NCBI GenBank assembly: GCA_017934845.1 | Contig: JAGBIR010000004.1 | Location: 1-15,896 of the forward strand | Reading direction: 5' to 3' | Origin: Alistipes sp. | GTDB taxonomy: Bacteria; Bacteroidota; Bacteroidia; Bacteroidales; Rikenellaceae | DNA length: 15,896 nt | Shown: positions 14,246-15,896 of the stretch, piece by piece | How positions within the stretch are numbered: position 1 is the first letter of the stretch | Layout: every line of letters starts with the position of its first letter | Made by a program: the position numbers and the translations under genes | The notes under the pieces: model-generated | Told to the model about the DNA's origin: nothing | The model's database searches: none | The model's input: the letters and a program-made list of their open reading frames with translations, nothing else

Positions 14246-14851
14246 ATGATTACAACAAGTACGACCAATCAATTCGAGCTTCCGCCACTACCTTACGACA
14301 TTGCGGCACTCGAGCCACACATCTCGGAGCAGACTCTCCGCTACCACCACGGCAAACATCTTGCCGCTTATGTAAAACGCTTAAACGAGCTAATAATAGG
14401 TACTCGTTTCGAGGGGATGCCGCTCGAAGAGATTGTATGTCAATCAGATGGCACACTCTTCAACAACGCTGCACAAGCGTGGACTCACAAATTCTACTTC
14501 GATCAATTTTCACCCAGACCGACCACACAGCCCTCGGGAGCTTTGAAGGAGGCTATCGACGAGCATTATGGTGGCATCGAGCAGCTAAAGGAGAGTCTGA
14601 ATAGCGAGGCGTTGGCACTTTTCGGCTCGGGATGGGTATGGCTCGCCGCAGACGATGATGGGAACCTGTCGATTGTCAGCACCGCAAATGCCGGCACTCC
14701 GCTTACCGAGGGGTTGCATCCGTTGCTTGCGATAGACGTTTGGGAGCACGCCTACTACATCGACCATCGCAACGCGCGAGCAGGCGGCATAAAGTCATTT
14801 TGGGCTGTCCTCGATTGGGATATTATCAGCCAACGATACAACAACCAATAG
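14246..14851 (+). CDS. sodB: Superoxide dismutase, Fe-type (possibly cambialistic)
   Basis: The enzyme converts superoxide to hydrogen peroxide and oxygen in the cytoplasm; in an anaerobe it protects during oxygen exposure. With ATG 14246 the protein has 201 residues. Metal ligands by motif are His34 (RYHHGKH), His81 (AWTHKFYF), Asp164 and His168 (DVWEHAYYID). Gln77 in NNAAQAW and the Ala of STANAGTPL are the Fe-type second-sphere pattern (Mn enzymes carry Gly and Gln there). Bacteroidota enzymes of this type can sometimes use Mn as well. The N-terminus has about nine extra residues (MITTSTTNQ) before FELPPLPYD; an upstream in-frame ATG at 14213 would add more and looks unlikely. The 178-nt gap upstream has only a poor promoter match (TATGTTGC, 14212-14219). 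It converges with rimM. Confidence 0.93.
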   Translation: MITTSTTNQFELPPLPYDIAALEPHISEQTLRYHHGKHLAAYVKRLNELIIGTRFEGMPLEEIVCQSDGTLFNNAAQAWTHKFYFDQFSPRPTTQPSGALKEAIDEHYGGIEQLKESLNSEALALFGSGWVWLAADDDGNLSIVSTANAGTPLTEGLHPLLAIDVWEHAYYIDHRNARAGGIKSFWAVLDWDIISQRYNNQ

Positions 14852-14900
14852 TGACAAATAGAGAGTGTTCTATTTTATAGGATATATCTCGTAAGAAAGG

Positions 14901-14931
14901 ATGATACCAATTACAGAATGTTATCATTTTT
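14901..14931 (+). terminator. Weak intrinsic terminator after superoxide dismutase
   Basis: ATGATA (14901-14906) pairs with TATCAT (14922-14927) and a run of T (14927-14931) follows. The stem is only 6 bp with a 15-nt loop, so the call is tentative. The T-run overlaps the rimM stop codon on the other strand. Confidence 0.4.
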
Positions 14932-15436
14932 ACAACTCCAGCAACCCTTCGGGGAGTATCATCTTGATGGTCTCTTTGTCGAAGTCGATGCCTGCAATAA
15001 ACTCCTCGGCAGCGGGAATCAGGCGTTCGCCCTCGCCAAAATCTACACCAAACAGCGGGTTGTGTTCGCTGTCGTAGTAATCGACAATCTCGCCCTTGAG
15101 TTTTCCGGCACGCACTTTGAAGCCAATCAGATCCTCCATAAAGAATTCGTCGCCATCCTCCTCTTCGTCGATAATCATAAACAATTCCTTGCCGACAAGC
15201 TCCTCGGCACGGCGCGGAGTATCGAAGTCAGCAAACTGGACCTTCGCGCCCGAAACACCTCGTCGCTCGAACTTATCGCACCACAGGGGTACCTCCAGCG
15301 AGTCAATCTCAACCATCAAAGGCTCCGATGCGGGGTCGAAATCCTCGGGAAAGGTGTTGTATAGTGTGATTGATAGGCCTCCTTTGTCGGCCTCGCCGAA
15401 TAGTCGGCCAATGCGTGCTACGGTCACTTTTTCCAT
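14930..15436 (-). CDS. rimM: Ribosome maturation factor RimM
   Basis: RimM binds S19 and helps mature the 3' domain of 16S rRNA in the 30S subunit. The 168-residue protein has the two-domain layout: an N-terminal RimM barrel (1 to about 85, opening VTVARIGRLFGE, with SLEVPLWCDKFERRG) and a C-terminal PRC-barrel part (about 98-168) with DLIGFKV, GEIVDYYDSEHNPLFGVDF, LIPAAEEFI and the typical ending ILPEGLLEL. The N-terminal glycine loop is a degenerate form of the usual one, as I recall for Bacteroidota. An acidic insert EEEDGDEFF (91-99) links the domains. It follows rpsP on the minus strand, the usual ribosomal gene order, with 78 nt between them that hold a hairpin. Confidence 0.93.
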   Translation of the reverse strand: MEKVTVARIGRLFGEADKGGLSITLYNTFPEDFDPASEPLMVEIDSLEVPLWCDKFERRGVSGAKVQFADFDTPRRAEELVGKELFMIIDEEEDGDEFFMEDLIGFKVRAGKLKGEIVDYYDSEHNPLFGVDFGEGERLIPAAEEFIAGIDFDKETIKMILPEGLLEL

Positions 15437-15464
15437 AATGAACAGCTTGTTTATCCTTACAAAA

Positions 15465-15489
15465 GAAGGCTGCCCTATGGACAGCCTTC
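15465..15489 (-). terminator. Hairpin with short T-run between rpsP and rimM (terminator or attenuator)
   Basis: GAAGGCTG (15465-15472) pairs with CAGCCTTC (15482-15489), with two extra G-C pairs inside the loop. On the minus strand the stem is followed by TTTT (15464-15461), as in an intrinsic terminator. Being inside the rpsP-rimM pair, it probably lowers rimM expression relative to rpsP, or protects the rpsP mRNA 3' end. Confidence 0.65.
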
Positions 15490-15514
15490 CACTCTTTTAA
15501 GAAGCGGTGAGTGA

Positions 15515-15896
15515 TTACTCCTCAGCAGCTACCTCAGTAGCCTCTGCCTGCTCTGCAGCAGCCTCGGCAGCGGCAGCCTCAGCAGCAGCCTTCTTCTCAG
15601 CGATGGCAGCAGCACGCTCCTCCTTCACCTTTGTCTCCTGTGCCAAAGCGGCCTTCTCAGCAGACTTAGCGTCAGCAGCGAGCTTGTTCACCTTAGCGGC
15701 GATCTTGCCCTCCTTCTCACCGAGCCACTTGTTGAACTTAGCCTCAGCGTCGCTCTCAGAGAACGCGCCCTTAGCTACACCGCCCAACAGGTGCTTCTTG
15801 TATAATACACCCTTGTACGAGAGAATTGCTCGACAAGTATCGGTAGGTTGTGCGCCCTTGAGTAACCAATCCAAAGCTCGGTCGAACTTCAAATCA
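15515..15896 (-). CDS. rpsP: 30S ribosomal protein S16 with Ala/Lys/Glu-rich C-terminal extension (5' end outside window)
   Basis: S16 is a primary assembly protein of the 30S subunit that binds 16S rRNA. The visible 127 residues begin [20 protein letters not shown] and continue [24 protein letters not shown], the C-terminal part of the S16 core. The frame is open to the window edge, so the start lies upstream. After the core comes a long tail of about 75 residues, rich in Ala, Lys and Glu ([20 protein letters not shown], then ATEVAAEE), probably helical and then acidic at the very end. Canonical bacterial S16 is about 80-90 residues, so the whole protein is about twice that size; such tails are familiar in Bacteroidota S16. 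rimM follows downstream. Confidence 0.95.
   Translation of the reverse strand, partial: DLKFDRALDWLLKGAQPTDTCRAILSYKGVLYKKHLLGGVAKGAFSESDAEAKFNKWLGEKEGKIAAKVNKLAADAKSAEKAALAQETKVKEERAAAIAEKKAAAEAAAAEAAAEQAEATEVAAEE

Noticed and set aside
14128..14604. Plus-strand open frame of 158 codons overlapping the superoxide dismutase gene
   Set aside because: It is out of frame with the superoxide dismutase, rich in Arg/Cys/His, and without domain similarity.
1..15896. Mobile element, CRISPR array or tRNA
   Set aside because: No spaced direct repeats, transposase or integrase motifs, or tRNA-like cloverleaf sequence were seen, and gaps between genes are too short to hide larger RNA genes.

Overview
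The window looks like a chromosomal segment of a gut-type member of the Bacteroidota. An Alistipes/Rikenellaceae-like genome is my best guess, at moderate confidence. Three things support this: Bacteroidota promoters (TTTG or TTG, about 20 nt, TAnnTTTG) instead of E. coli-type -35/-10 boxes; gene neighbourhoods I associate with this phylum (tgt-lptG; PASTA protein-rluD; rpsP-rimM); and a futalosine-pathway menaquinone gene. Hand counts on a few lines suggest roughly 50% GC, with one clearly AT-richer gene. I see no tRNA, rRNA, CRISPR array or insertion sequence, and no gene-free stretch over 300 bases. The longest gap is 178 nt, before the superoxide dismutase gene.

Bases 1-8530 form one tightly packed plus-strand run. 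It holds the 3' end of tgt (queuosine tRNA modification), an LptF/LptG-family permease interrupted by an in-frame TAG, mqnE (menaquinone synthesis), a membrane-anchored three-PASTA protein, an RluD-type pseudouridine synthase, a 629-residue unrecognised membrane protein, and a YgiQ-type radical SAM protein. Most spacings are 1-40 nt, so co-transcription is likely. Convergent to this run is a small family 2 glycosyltransferase (8565-9281, minus).

A divergent intergenic region (9282-9361) with a recognisable promoter and a perfect inverted repeat leads into a second plus-strand run: a secreted GH73-type glucosaminidase with two LysM domains, a 228-residue protein of unknown function, and a dipeptidyl peptidase IV. 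The first and third act outside the inner membrane, on peptidoglycan and on proline-containing peptides. The run ends at a strong hairpin terminator (13244-13286).

The right-hand part holds a minus-strand pair (zeta-toxin-like P-loop kinase overlapping a 60-residue protein) with its own promoter, then an Fe-type superoxide dismutase on the plus strand. It ends with minus-strand rimM and the 3' part of rpsP, both for the 30S ribosomal subunit, separated by a terminator-like hairpin.

The points most worth a second look are the amber codon in lptG, the AT-rich split-zinc-ribbon membrane protein, the zeta-like kinase with its overlapping small partner, the zinc-ligand-free Tgt, and the inverted repeat over the glucosaminidase promoter.
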